Origin: Streptomyces sp. NRRL WC-3605
Lineage (GTDB): Bacteria; Actinomycetota; Actinomycetes; Streptomycetales; Streptomycetaceae
Direction of reading: 5' to 3'
Assembly (NCBI RefSeq): GCF_001509795.1
Contig: NZ_LLZN01000058.1
Span: forward strand, 1 to 64,000
DNA: 64,000 bases
Shown: positions 16,629-24,580 of the stretch, in pieces
How positions within the stretch are numbered: position 1 is the stretch's first letter
Layout of the letters: each line of letters opens with the position of its first letter
The notes under the pieces: generated by a model
What the model was told of the DNA's origin: nothing
Databases searched by the model: none
The model's input: the letters and a program-made list of their open reading frames with translations, nothing else
Made by a program: the position numbers and the translations under genes

Positions 16629-18747
16629 CCGCCGTGAGGGCGGGAGGCACGGGCGCCCCGCCGCCCGTCCCGCACCCGCGCTGCCCGAGACCCAGATCCG
16701 GCCCCAACTGCTGCGCCTGGCCGTCCTGCCACCCGTGGCGGTGTCCCTGAGCGGCAGCGCCGCGGTGCTGTTCGTCGTGCGCTCCACCGGAGCACGGCCG
16801 ACCCCGGTCCTGTGGGTCGTCCTGGCCGGCGCGCTCTCGGTGACCCTCGCGGGCATCGTGATCGCCGCCGTCGCCGCCGACCGCGCGGCCCGGACCGTGA
16901 GCCGGCGCGTCGGTGCCCTGCGCCGCGCCAGCGCCCGGGGCGAGGCCGAACTGCGCTCCCTCGTCGAGGCGTTGCGGCGCGGCGACGGCCCGCCCAAGCG
17001 CACGCCGCGCGACGGACCGCCCGACGACGCCGACGACTTCGACCTCCTCGCCGCCGACCTGGCCCGCGCCCACGACGGCGCGATCCACGCCGTCGTGCAG
17101 GCCTCCCAGTTGTCGAGCCAGGCCGGCAGCGAACAGAAGCTGGAGGTCTTCGTCAACCTCGCCCGGCGCCTCCAGTCGCTGGTGCACCGGGAGATCTCCA
17201 TCCTCGACGAGCTCGAGAACGAGATGGAGGACCCGGACCTCCTCAAGGGGCTCTTCCACGTCGACCACCTCGCCACCCGCATCCGGCGGCACGCCGAGAA
17301 CCTCGCCGTGCTCGGCGGCGCCGTCTCCCGGCGGCAGTGGAGCAACCCCGTCCCGATGACCGAGGTGCTGCGCTCGGCCATCGCCGAGGTCGAGCAGTAC
17401 TCCCGAGTGAAACTGGTGCCGCCGATCGACGGCACCCTGCGCGGCCACGCCGTCGCCGACGTCATCCACCTCCTGGCCGAACTGGTCGAGAACGCCACGG
17501 TGTTCTCCGCCCCGCACACCCAAGTGCTGCTGCGGGCCAACCTGGTGACGTCCGGACTGGCCGTCGAGGTCGAGGACCGCGGACTCGGCATGCCCGTCGG
17601 CGAACAGGCCCGCATGAACGCCCTGCTCGCCGACCCCGACCAGGTCAACGTCGCCAGCCTGCTGTCGGACGGGCGCATCGGCCTGTTCGTCGTCTCGCAG
17701 CTCGCCAAGCGGCACGGCATCCACGTGCGTCTGCAGACCAACATCTACGGCGGCGTCCAGGCCGTCCTCGTCGTCCCGCAGGGACTGCTCGGCGCGGAGC
17801 CCGGCGCCCCCGCCGGCGCGCCCCGGGCCCAGGAACCCCGCATGACGGAGGCACCGGGTGGCCGGCCCGCCGTTGCGGCCACCCCCGTACCGCTGCCGCC
17901 GCAGCCGGGCGCACGGCAGGCGGCGCCGAGGCCACCGCAGCACCGGCGGCCCGACCCGGAGACGCCCGCGGACGGCACACGGGGCGCGTCCCAGCCCGAC
18001 CGGACGGCCCCGCGTCAGACGCGGCAGCGCACCGGCACGCGCGGCACCGTCCCGGCACCCGCCAAGGGCGAAGGACCTCCGCTGCCCGTGCGCAGCGCCC
18101 ACCAGGGGCGGGCCAACCCGGCGGAGGCGATGCCCGGCATCAGCGACGCCGACCGCCGCCAGCTCGCCGAGAACAGCGTCGGACCGCTCACCCCGCGCAC
18201 CGGTACCGTCCGCGGCACCATGGGCAAACCCCAACTGCCCCGACGCCGCGCCCAGGAGCACATCGCGCCGCAACTGCGGGACGGTCCGGTGGCCCGCCAG
18301 GAGTCCGACCAGGTCGCCGGGCACGACCCGGGACTGATGGCCGCCTTCCAGCGCGGCATCGGACTCGCCGAGACCCAGCAGCACATGGAGTCGACGCACA
18401 CGTCCGCGGCCCACATGGACACAAGCCACCACCTCCCCGTGGCACACATGGGTTCAGGACACACAGTCCTGCCCCACATGACCAGCCTGCCGTCCATGGA
18501 GGAGACACCCATGGACGCGTCCCCCACCGAGACGTCCCCCAGGGACACGTCCATCCTGGGCGCCTCCTCCCTGGACATCGAGCCCATGGGCGTCCCACCC
18601 ATGGGTGCCGCCTCGCCCATGGGCCCACCCTCCATGGGCGCGGGCACGTCACCCACCGGCCCGGTCCCGACGGCCGACGCCGATCCCGGACAGCCGTCCG
18701 GTACCGACCAGCCCACTTGGCCCGACGGGAGCGCACCGGCCGGATGA
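16594..18747 (+). CDS. cvnA: conservon sensor-like ATPase (CvnA) with Met/His-rich tail
   Basis: A 717-aa histidine-kinase-like protein. Two membrane helices (about residues 45-65 and 72-95) are joined by a very short loop, so the large extracellular sensor domain found in many CvnA proteins is absent. A cytoplasmic helical region follows, then a HATPase_c domain: N box ELVENATVFS, G1 box VEDRGLGMP and G2 region SDGRIGLFVVSQLAKRHG. No phospho-accepting H box is obvious. From residue 400 on the protein is Pro/Arg-rich and disordered, and residues about 595-690 are Met/His-rich with four HM dipeptides and several PMG/SMG units. It heads a cvnABCD operon that resembles a membrane receptor with a small G protein. 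Confidence 0.9.
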   Translation: MSQLRAPATRADRREGGRHGRPAARPAPALPETQIRPQLLRLAVLPPVAVSLSGSAAVLFVVRSTGARPTPVLWVVLAGALSVTLAGIVIAAVAADRAARTVSRRVGALRRASARGEAELRSLVEALRRGDGPPKRTPRDGPPDDADDFDLLAADLARAHDGAIHAVVQASQLSSQAGSEQKLEVFVNLARRLQSLVHREISILDELENEMEDPDLLKGLFHVDHLATRIRRHAENLAVLGGAVSRRQWSNPVPMTEVLRSAIAEVEQYSRVKLVPPIDGTLRGHAVADVIHLLAELVENATVFSAPHTQVLLRANLVTSGLAVEVEDRGLGMPVGEQARMNALLADPDQVNVASLLSDGRIGLFVVSQLAKRHGIHVRLQTNIYGGVQAVLVVPQGLLGAEPGAPAGAPRAQEPRMTEAPGGRPAVAATPVPLPPQPGARQAAPRPPQHRRPDPETPADGTRGASQPDRTAPRQTRQRTGTRGTVPAPAKGEGPPLPVRSAHQGRANPAEAMPGISDADRRQLAENSVGPLTPRTGTVRGTMGKPQLPRRRAQEHIAPQLRDGPVARQESDQVAGHDPGLMAAFQRGIGLAETQQHMESTHTSAAHMDTSHHLPVAHMGSGHTVLPHMTSLPSMEETPMDASPTETSPRDTSILGASSLDIEPMGVPPMGAASPMGPPSMGAGTSPTGPVPTADADPGQPSGTDQPTWPDGSAPAG

Positions 18748-18839
18748 CCACGTCCCTGACCCACCCGCCGTCCGCCCGGATCCCCACCCACGCACTCAGC
18801 GCTCCCGCAGACCTTCGTACCTCAAGGAGTCGATCCATC

Positions 18840-19274
18840 ATGGCGAGCGAAGCGCCGACCGCCCATGTGTCCGACCTCGACTGGCTGATGAGCGGCCTCG
18901 TGCAGCGCGTGCCGCACACCTCCAGCGCGGTCCTCCTGTCCTGCGACGGGCTCGTGAAATCGGTCCACGGGCTCGACCCGGACAGCGCCGACCACATGGC
19001 GGCCCTCGCCTCCGGCCTGTACTCCCTCGGCCGCAGTGCCGGCGTCCGGTTCGGAGACGGCGGCGACGTCCGCCAGGTCGTCGTCGAGCTCGACTCCGCC
19101 CTGCTGTTCGTCACCACGGCCGGCTCCGGCACCTGCCTGGCCGTCCTGGCCGGCCGGGAGGCCGACGCGGCGGTGCTGGGCTACGAGATGGCGATGCTCG
19201 TCAAGAGCGTCCGCCCGTACCTCGTCACCGCACCCCGGCAGCACGCCGTCGACCCCTCGGCGCTGAGGCCTTGA
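18840..19274 (+). CDS. cvnB: roadblock/LC7 domain protein (CvnB)
   Basis: A 144-aa roadblock/LC7-fold protein (DLDWLMSGLVQRVPHTSSAV at the start of the fold). In conservons CvnB binds CvnA and CvnD and probably acts as GTPase-activating or scaffold partner. The ATG at 18840 follows CAAGGAGTCGATCC. It is 92 bp after cvnA, a gap that is still likely within the operon. Confidence 0.92.
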   Translation: MASEAPTAHVSDLDWLMSGLVQRVPHTSSAVLLSCDGLVKSVHGLDPDSADHMAALASGLYSLGRSAGVRFGDGGDVRQVVVELDSALLFVTTAGSGTCLAVLAGREADAAVLGYEMAMLVKSVRPYLVTAPRQHAVDPSALRP

Positions 19275-19276
19275 AC

Positions 19277-19648
19277 GTGACGGCGGCCGGCGACGGGCCC
19301 TGGCTCGACGACGCGGCCGGACGGCTGGTGCGCCCCTTCACGGTCAGCAACGGCCGCACCCGGCCCACCGTCGCGCTCGACCTCATGTCACAGGTGATGG
19401 CCACCGGGGCGACCCCCCTCGGCTATCTGGGCCCCGAGCACGAACAGGCCCTCGACCTGTGCCGTGCCCCGGTCTCGATCGCCGAGGTCGCCGCCCACCT
19501 GAAGCTGCCGGCGGCGGTCACCAAGGTGCTGCTGTCGGACCTCGTCGACTGCGGGGCGCTCACCACCAAGCCCCCCGAGTTCCACCACAACCCGACAGAC
19601 CGGGCTCTTCTGGAGGCAGTGCTCGATGGACTACGACGACAGCTCTGA
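19277..19648 (+). CDS. cvnC: DUF742 protein (CvnC)
   Basis: A 123-aa DUF742 protein with a winged-helix-like core (APVSIAEVAAHLKLPAAVTK, then LLSDLVDCGALTTK) and the typical N-terminal VRPFTVSNGRTRP. It is the third conservon component, with unknown biochemical role. GTG at 19277 lies 3 bp after the cvnB stop; an alternative TTG at 19271 would overlap that stop. Its 3' end overlaps cvnD by 23 bp. Confidence 0.9.
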   Translation: MTAAGDGPWLDDAAGRLVRPFTVSNGRTRPTVALDLMSQVMATGATPLGYLGPEHEQALDLCRAPVSIAEVAAHLKLPAAVTKVLLSDLVDCGALTTKPPEFHHNPTDRALLEAVLDGLRRQL

Positions 19649-20225
19649 TCCGTTCCCCACCGCGTTGAAAATCCTGGTGGCGGGAGGGTTCGGGGCAGGC
19701 AAGACCACCTTCGTCGGCGCGGTGAGCGAGATCGCGCCGCTCAGCACAGAGGAGCTGCTCACGACCGTCAGTGCCGCGACCGACAGCCTGGAGGGCGTGG
19801 AGAACAAGGTCGAGACGACGGTCGCCATGGACTTCGGCCGCATCACCCTCGACCCGGAACACGTCCTGTACCTCTTCGGCACCCCCGGACAGGAGCGCTT
19901 CTGGTTCATGTGGGACGAGCTCTCCGAGGGCGCGCTCGGCGCGGTCATCCTCGCCGACACCCGGCGCCTGGAGGACTGCTTCGCCGCCGTGGACTTCTTC
20001 GAGCAGCGGGGCCTCGGATTCATCGTCGCCATCAACGAGTTCGACGGCGGCTACCGCTACGACCCGGAGGAGGTCCGGGCCGCCATCGACCTCGACCCGG
20101 AGGTCCCGGTCGTCCGGTGCGACGCCCGGATCTCCAGTTCGGGCGTCCAGACCCTGCTGACCCTGGTCCGGCACCTCCTCGCCCACGCGCCGGCCCCCGC
20201 ACCGAGCCACGGCGCCCACAGGTGA
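19626..20225 (+). CDS. cvnD: conservon small GTPase (CvnD)
   Basis: A 199-aa Ras-like GTP-binding protein. The P-loop is GGFGAGKTTF, switch/G3 is GTPGQERF, and the G4 position reads NEFD rather than NKxD, a usual deviation for this family. It is thought to be recruited to the membrane by CvnA/CvnB and to relay a signal affecting development or antibiotic production in streptomycetes. It overlaps cvnC by 23 bp, so translation is coupled. Confidence 0.93.
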   Translation: MDYDDSSDPFPTALKILVAGGFGAGKTTFVGAVSEIAPLSTEELLTTVSAATDSLEGVENKVETTVAMDFGRITLDPEHVLYLFGTPGQERFWFMWDELSEGALGAVILADTRRLEDCFAAVDFFEQRGLGFIVAINEFDGGYRYDPEEVRAAIDLDPEVPVVRCDARISSSGVQTLLTLVRHLLAHAPAPAPSHGAHR

Positions 20226-20286
20226 CACCCGCACACACCCGCACGGAGCCGCATATGACCCGCGTCCACAGCGACGGAACCCGCCC

Positions 20287-20865
20287 ATGAGCTACGGCCC
20301 ACCGCACCCGGTCGCCCGCCTGCTGCTCACCCCGGAGGACAAGGAGGCCCCCGCCCGCGCCCAGCGGTTGCTCGACATGGGCCTCGGGGACCACCCCGAT
20401 CCGGCCCTGGACGTGTTCGCGGGCCATCTCGCCGAGCTCACCGCGGCACCGTACGCCATGGTCAACTTCGTGGGGGAGAGCCGGCAGTTCTTCGCCGGGC
20501 TGCACGTGCGGCCCGCCGTCGACCTCGCGCGCGCCGGTGACAGCAAGCCGCGACTCGGCCGGTACCTCGGGCGCGACCGTGGGTTCTGCCCCCATGTGGT
20601 CGTCCGCCGCAAGGCGCTGGTGCTGGAGGACGTCCGCGACTACCCCCGGTTCGCCGGGAACCCGATCGTCGACGAGTTCGGCGTCCGCTCGTACCTGGGC
20701 GCCCCGCTGATCGACTCCACCGGCATGGTGCTCGGCACCGTGTGCGTCGTCGACATGGATCCGCGGCCTTGGGGGAGGGCCGGGCTGGAGACCATCAAGG
20801 CGTCGGCCGTGGACCTGGTGGCCCGCCTGGAGCGACGGCGCGCGGACGGACTGCCCTTGCTGTGA
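20287..20865 (+). CDS. GAF domain protein at the end of the conservon
   Basis: A 192-aa protein with one GAF domain over about residues 30-185 (AAPYAMVNFVGESRQFFAGL, GFCPHVVVRRKALVLED, YLGAPLIDSTGMVLGTVCVV). It has no output domain, so it would be a ligand- or redox-sensing partner. The FCPHVV motif offers a Cys and a His. It starts 61 bp after cvnD on the same strand and is likely part of the same unit, as extra genes are common at conservon ends. Confidence 0.82.
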   Translation: MSYGPPHPVARLLLTPEDKEAPARAQRLLDMGLGDHPDPALDVFAGHLAELTAAPYAMVNFVGESRQFFAGLHVRPAVDLARAGDSKPRLGRYLGRDRGFCPHVVVRRKALVLEDVRDYPRFAGNPIVDEFGVRSYLGAPLIDSTGMVLGTVCVVDMDPRPWGRAGLETIKASAVDLVARLERRRADGLPLL

Positions 20866-21014
20866 CCCGAGCCCGAGCCCCGAGCTCCCGCCCGCTCCCT
20901 CACCTGGGCGTACGCGGACGCCCCGACCATGCGGCGAGGTGAGGTGCCAGGCGCCGCGTGCCGGACGGGACCAGCGGAACACGCGCGAGCCGGTGAACCT
21001 TTCCGGTCACAGCA

Positions 21015-21656
21015 CTAGAAGCCCCGCCACACGTTGTCGAAGGCGGCGTCCTCGATCGCGCGCCGCTGGCGTACGGCCTCCAGCTCCATCACCGCGTTGC
21101 CGAGCGCGGCCAGCACGGCCGCGGACGTGTCGTCGGTGAGCGCGTCCGTGCCGTCCGAAGCCTCCCCGTCGCCGGATGCCGCCGGCCCGTCCGCCGGCCC
21201 GGAGCCGATGCCGGCGGCGGCGCCCAGGGCGGCGAGCAGCGGTTCGTGCGACGTCCAGCGATCCTCGGCCCGCTGCCGGGCCGCCGGGTCGCCCGGCACC
21301 GTCCGCGCGGCGCGCAGCGGAAGACGGAACCCCCGCGACTTGGACATGGTCCCCGTCTGCTCCAGGTCCTCGACGTACGCCGCGGACAGGCCGCGCCCCC
21401 GGCGCCACAGCCAGTCCTCGACCGACTCGTACGGTTCCTGCCGTACGAGAGCGGTGGCCGCCTCGTCGAGCAGCCGGTCACCCGTGGGGGCCTGCGCGTT
21501 CGGGGCCATCCGGTCCTCGGCGAGGGTCAGGGCCCCGGCGTCGAGGAGGTCGAACACCTCGGCCGCCGCAAGCGCCAGGGACAGCTCGCCCTGCTCCACG
21601 CGCTGGTCCCGCGCCAGATCCAGGGCGACGATCGCGAGGTCCCGTGCGGTGTTCAT
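21015..21656 (-). CDS. GPP34 (GOLPH3/Vps74-like) family protein
   Basis: A 213-aa helical protein. The start LAIVALDLARDQRVEQGELS followed by AAAEVFDLLDAGALTLAEDR resembles the bacterial GPP34 family, related to eukaryotic GOLPH3, which binds phosphoinositides and glycosyltransferases. Its bacterial role is unknown. There is a Gly/Ala/Asp-rich low-complexity insertion near residues 150-175. It stands alone, convergent with the conservon. Family assignment is from sequence feel and is moderate. Confidence 0.6.
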   Translation of the reverse strand: MNTARDLAIVALDLARDQRVEQGELSLALAAAEVFDLLDAGALTLAEDRMAPNAQAPTGDRLLDEAATALVRQEPYESVEDWLWRRGRGLSAAYVEDLEQTGTMSKSRGFRLPLRAARTVPGDPAARQRAEDRWTSHEPLLAALGAAAGIGSGPADGPAASGDGEASDGTDALTDDTSAAVLAALGNAVMELEAVRQRRAIEDAAFDNVWRGF

Positions 21657-21813
21657 GAGCGGCTCCTGGTCGGTCGGCCCGCCGGGGCGCCCGGGCGTGT
21701 GCCCGGCACCGGCGGTCGGGTGTCCTGCCTCGATTGTCGCCGGGATCGGGTGACGGCGGGGCCTTCCGCCGCCGCGGACCGCTACGGACCGGTCCGCGGC
21801 ACGGCGAGGGCCG

Positions 21814-22104
21814 TCACCGGCTGCCCGGATCGTTCGGATGGGGCTCCAGCGGGGTGACGGCCGCCGTCATCCACGGCCACAGCGGAAGCGTGCCGAGCAC
21901 CTTCGCGCGCAGCTCCTCCTCGTCGGCGGCCCGCCACACGCCGATGCTGCGCCGCTCGCCGACCGGACGCCACAGGCGGGCGAGGTGACCGGTGGCGGCC
22001 AGTTCCGCGGCGCGGACGGCTTCCGCGGCGCGCCGCCGGTCGACCTCGTCCTGACCGGTGCCGTCGGGAATCGTGGTGATCAGTTCGACCAGGAACTCGC
22101 GCAT
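21814..22104 (-). CDS. muconolactone delta-isomerase family protein
   Basis: A 96-aa ferredoxin-fold protein starting MREFLVELITTIPDG, with RLWRPVGERRSIGVWRAADE and LPLWPWMTAAVTPLEPHP, the pattern of muconolactone isomerase (CatC-like). CatC works in the catechol branch of the beta-ketoadipate pathway, but no other catechol gene is adjacent, so it may act on another lactone. The ATG at 22104 is chosen on family length. It diverges from a LysR gene across 114 bp containing a perfect inverted repeat. Confidence 0.8.
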   Translation of the reverse strand: MREFLVELITTIPDGTGQDEVDRRRAAEAVRAAELAATGHLARLWRPVGERRSIGVWRAADEEELRAKVLGTLPLWPWMTAAVTPLEPHPNDPGSR

Positions 22105-22187
22105 GGCTCTCGTCCTCTCGGAGTGCGGGCGGCCGTTTCCAGCATGGGCACCCCCGCGCGCCCCCGCCACTACCGGCGTCCTCGCTG

Positions 22188-22208
22188 CTGGGAGGCGCGG
22201 CCTCCCAG
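22188..22208. promoter_or_regulatory. perfect inverted repeat in the LysR divergent promoter
   Basis: Arms CTGGGAGGC and GCCTCCCAG are separated by 3 bp and end 10 bp before the LysR start. The position suits autorepression by LysR and control of the divergent isomerase gene. A related CCTCCC/GGGAGG hairpin follows the LysR stop at 23168-23183. Confidence 0.55.
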
Positions 22209-22218
22209 TGCGCGTAGC

Positions 22219-23166
22219 ATGACCGGCGTGGAGCTGCGTCAGCTGCGGTACTTCGTCGCCGTCGCCGAGGAACTGAACTTCGGTCGTGCCGCCGAGCGTC
22301 TGCTGATCGCGGGGCCGTCCCTCTCGCAGCAGATCAAGGCGCTCGAACGGGACCTCGGGGTGCGGCTGTTCGACCGCGACCGGCGCTCGGTCTCCCTCAC
22401 CCCCGCGGGCGCCGCGCTGCTGCCCGCCACCCGTGACCTGCTGGAGCGCGCGGACGAGCTCAAACGCCGGGCCCGCCGGCTGTCGGGCTCGGAGTCCGTC
22501 CGGCTCGGGTACGTCAACTGGCTCCCGGCGGACCTGACCGCGCGCACCGCCCCGGTCGCCCGGCTGCGCATCGACGCCTGGGTGGCGCCGTCGCACACGC
22601 AGGCGGCCCGGGTGGCCGACGGGAGCCTGGACCTCGCCGTGTGCTGGGTGCCGTCCGAGGACCTCGAACGGCTCGGGCTGCGGGCCCGGCTCATCGGGGC
22701 CGACCGTCTGTACGCCGTCGCCAAGGGGACGGACACCGCGGAGGTGGCGGCCGGGGACACCGACGTCCTCATCGACGGCGACCTCACCTCGTGGGCGTCG
22801 TGGAACCGGTACGCCGAGCGGCTGACCGAGGACGTCGGGGCCCGCGCGGTGCGCATCTCCGACGGGGCGATCACCGGTCCCGCGTTCTTCGACCACGTAC
22901 GCCGCTGCACCCGGCCCGTGCTGAACTCGCCGAAGGGGCAGGTGAGTCCGCTGCCGCCCGACCTGGTCCGCCGTGAGGTCGTCGGGCCGAAGGTGTACTG
23001 GACGTGGTCCCTGGTGTGGCGGGCGAGCGAGGACCGAGCGGGTGTGCTGGGCGTGGTGGACGCCCTGAGCGAGGGCGTGGGGGACCTCGGCGTGCACGCC
23101 CCGGACGCCTGGCTGCCGGCCGACGATCCGCACGCGGTCCCCGGCCGGCCCGCGCTGGAAGCCTGA
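22219..23166 (+). CDS. LysR-family regulator
   Basis: A 315-aa LysR-type activator/repressor. The winged HTH occupies residues about 4-62 (ELRQLRYFVAVAEELNFGRA, then AGPSLSQQIKALERDLGVRL); the effector domain follows. ATG at 22219 gives MTGVELRQ; GTG at 22228 would give VELRQLRYF and is equally plausible. It diverges from the muconolactone-isomerase-like gene and is 132 bp upstream of the SDR gene, so either could be its target. Confidence 0.9.
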   Translation: MTGVELRQLRYFVAVAEELNFGRAAERLLIAGPSLSQQIKALERDLGVRLFDRDRRSVSLTPAGAALLPATRDLLERADELKRRARRLSGSESVRLGYVNWLPADLTARTAPVARLRIDAWVAPSHTQAARVADGSLDLAVCWVPSEDLERLGLRARLIGADRLYAVAKGTDTAEVAAGDTDVLIDGDLTSWASWNRYAERLTEDVGARAVRISDGAITGPAFFDHVRRCTRPVLNSPKGQVSPLPPDLVRREVVGPKVYWTWSLVWRASEDRAGVLGVVDALSEGVGDLGVHAPDAWLPADDPHAVPGRPALEA

Positions 23167-23214
23167 GCCTCCCAGACGGGAGGAAACGGGTCCCGCGAAA
23201 GGGCCCCCGAACCT

Positions 23215-23243
23215 TTGACGCAGTCGTGTGCCCGCCTTACCTT
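23215..23243 (+). promoter_or_regulatory. vegetative-type promoter for SDR gene
   Basis: TTGACG (23215-23220) and TACCTT (23238-23243) are separated by 17 bp, a good match to HrdB-type promoters. Just downstream, GACCGGTCGG (23254-23263) and a second GATCGGTC (23269-23276) form GACCG/CGGTC half-sites typical of TetR-type operators, over the expected transcription start. Confidence 0.6.
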
Positions 23244-23298
23244 CCAAATAGGCGACCGGTCGGCTAGTGATCGGTCAACCACCGGAAGGCTGGACATC

Positions 23299-24012
23299 AT
23301 GAGCGCAGGCATCCAGAAGGTCGCGATCGTCACCGGCGCCTCCCAGGGCATCGGGGCCGCCGTCGTCGAGGGCTACCGCAAGCTCGGGTACGCGGTCGTC
23401 GCGACCTCGCGCACCATCGCCCCCTCCGACGACCCCGCCGTACTGACCGTGCAGGGCGACATCGCCGACCCGGCCACCGCGGAGCGCGTCGTCACCGCCG
23501 CCATCGAGCGGTTCGGCCGGATCGACACCGTGGTCAACAACGCGGGGATCTTCGTCGCCAAGCCGTTCACGGACTACACCGCCGAGGACTACGCCGCCGT
23601 GACCGGGATCAACCTGGACGGCGTCTTCCACCTCACCCAGCGGGCCGTGCCGCATCTGCTGGCCCAGGGCGGCGGGCACGTCGTCAGCATCACCACCAGC
23701 CTGGTGGACAACGCCGACTCCCGCGTCCCGTCCGTCCTGGCCTCGCTGAGCAAGGGCGGCATCCAGGCCGCGACCAAGTCCCTCGCCGTGGAGTACGCGA
23801 CCCGAGGCATCCGCGTCAACGCCGTGTCGCCCGGCACCATCAAGACGCCGATGCACCCCGACGAGACGCACGAGTTCCTCTCCGCCCTCCACCCGGTCGG
23901 ACGGATGGGCGAGATGGGTGACGTCGTCGACGCCGTGCTCTACCTGGAGTCGGCGCCCTTCGTCACCGGCGAGATCCTGCACGTCGACGGCGGTATGAGC
24001 GCCGGTCACTGA
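23299..24012 (+). CDS. short-chain dehydrogenase/reductase, catalytic Tyr absent
   Basis: A 237-aa classical SDR by fold: cofactor motif TGASQGIG at residues about 12-19, NNAG in VVNNAGIF, and the C-terminal GEILHVDGGMSAGH. At the active site, where YxxxK is expected after the catalytic Ser, the protein reads VLASLSKGG, so the Tyr position is Ala while the Lys is kept. It may therefore be inactive as a dehydrogenase or use another residue. GGAAGG precedes the ATG. A clear promoter with TetR-like half-sites lies upstream, and an NTF2-like gene follows by 33 bp. Confidence 0.9.
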   Translation: MSAGIQKVAIVTGASQGIGAAVVEGYRKLGYAVVATSRTIAPSDDPAVLTVQGDIADPATAERVVTAAIERFGRIDTVVNNAGIFVAKPFTDYTAEDYAAVTGINLDGVFHLTQRAVPHLLAQGGGHVVSITTSLVDNADSRVPSVLASLSKGGIQAATKSLAVEYATRGIRVNAVSPGTIKTPMHPDETHEFLSALHPVGRMGEMGDVVDAVLYLESAPFVTGEILHVDGGMSAGH

Positions 24013-24045
24013 GCGGCCGACGGCATACCGGGAAAGGATGGGGCC

Positions 24046-24414
24046 ATGAGTGCCACCACCGATGACGAGACGGTCCTGCGCGAGCTGCTGGAGCGCTGGC
24101 GGACGGCCGTGGACGCCCACCGGCCGCAGGACGTGGCCGCCCTCTTCACCGAGGACGCCATCTTCCAGGGCCTGCACCCCTACGGGGTGGGGCGGGACGC
24201 CGTGGCCGCGTACTACGCCTCCCAGCCCCTCGGGATGCGGGCCGGCTACCGGATCCTGGAGACCCGGCGGTACGCGGACGACCTGGTGCTCGGGTACCTG
24301 GACGCCGAGTTCACGTTCACCGACCGCGACCCGGTCACCGTCAAGCTCGCCGTCCTGGCGCGGCGGCAGCGGGACGGCTGGGCCCTCGCGCACTACCAGG
24401 TCTCCCGCCTGTAG
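24046..24414 (+). CDS. NTF2-like (SnoaL/SgcJ-type) protein
   Basis: A 122-aa NTF2-fold protein. Visible are WRTAVDAHRPQDVAALFTED early on and VTVKLAVLARRQRDGWALAH at the end, typical of SgcJ/EcaC or SnoaL-like small enzymes or binding proteins. Ligand unknown. It is probably co-transcribed with the SDR gene 33 bp upstream, so they may act on the same small molecule. Confidence 0.82.
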   Translation: MSATTDDETVLRELLERWRTAVDAHRPQDVAALFTEDAIFQGLHPYGVGRDAVAAYYASQPLGMRAGYRILETRRYADDLVLGYLDAEFTFTDRDPVTVKLAVLARRQRDGWALAHYQVSRL

Positions 24415-24496
24415 CAGGCCCCGAGGAGGGGCGTGAAGAAGAGCTGTGGCGCCGCTTAAGAAATCCTCGATGGACCGGCGGGCCGCGGTGCGGCAG

Positions 24497-24509
24497 ATTG
24501 CTACGCGAT
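24497..24509. promoter_or_regulatory. candidate operator in tdh leader
   Basis: ATTGCTACGCGAT is a 13-bp near-palindrome (ATTGC and GCGAT arms, one mismatch) 72 bp before the tdh start. Threonine catabolic genes are often under Lrp/AsnC control and the arms look like an Lrp-type site, but this is a weak call. The rest of the 166-bp leader shows no clear riboswitch. Confidence 0.3.
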
Positions 24510-24580
24510 TCCACCCCTCTTCCCGGGCCCGGGCCTTCTCGGCACGCCCGCGTCCGGGACTCACCCTCAGGAGCCGTAGC

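Noticed and set aside
22188..22208. Rho-independent terminator
   Set aside because: It lies within a divergent promoter just before the LysR start, so an operator is more likely.
24415..24580. Riboswitch in the tdh leader
   Set aside because: No known class matched by eye; only a weak 13-bp palindrome is visible.
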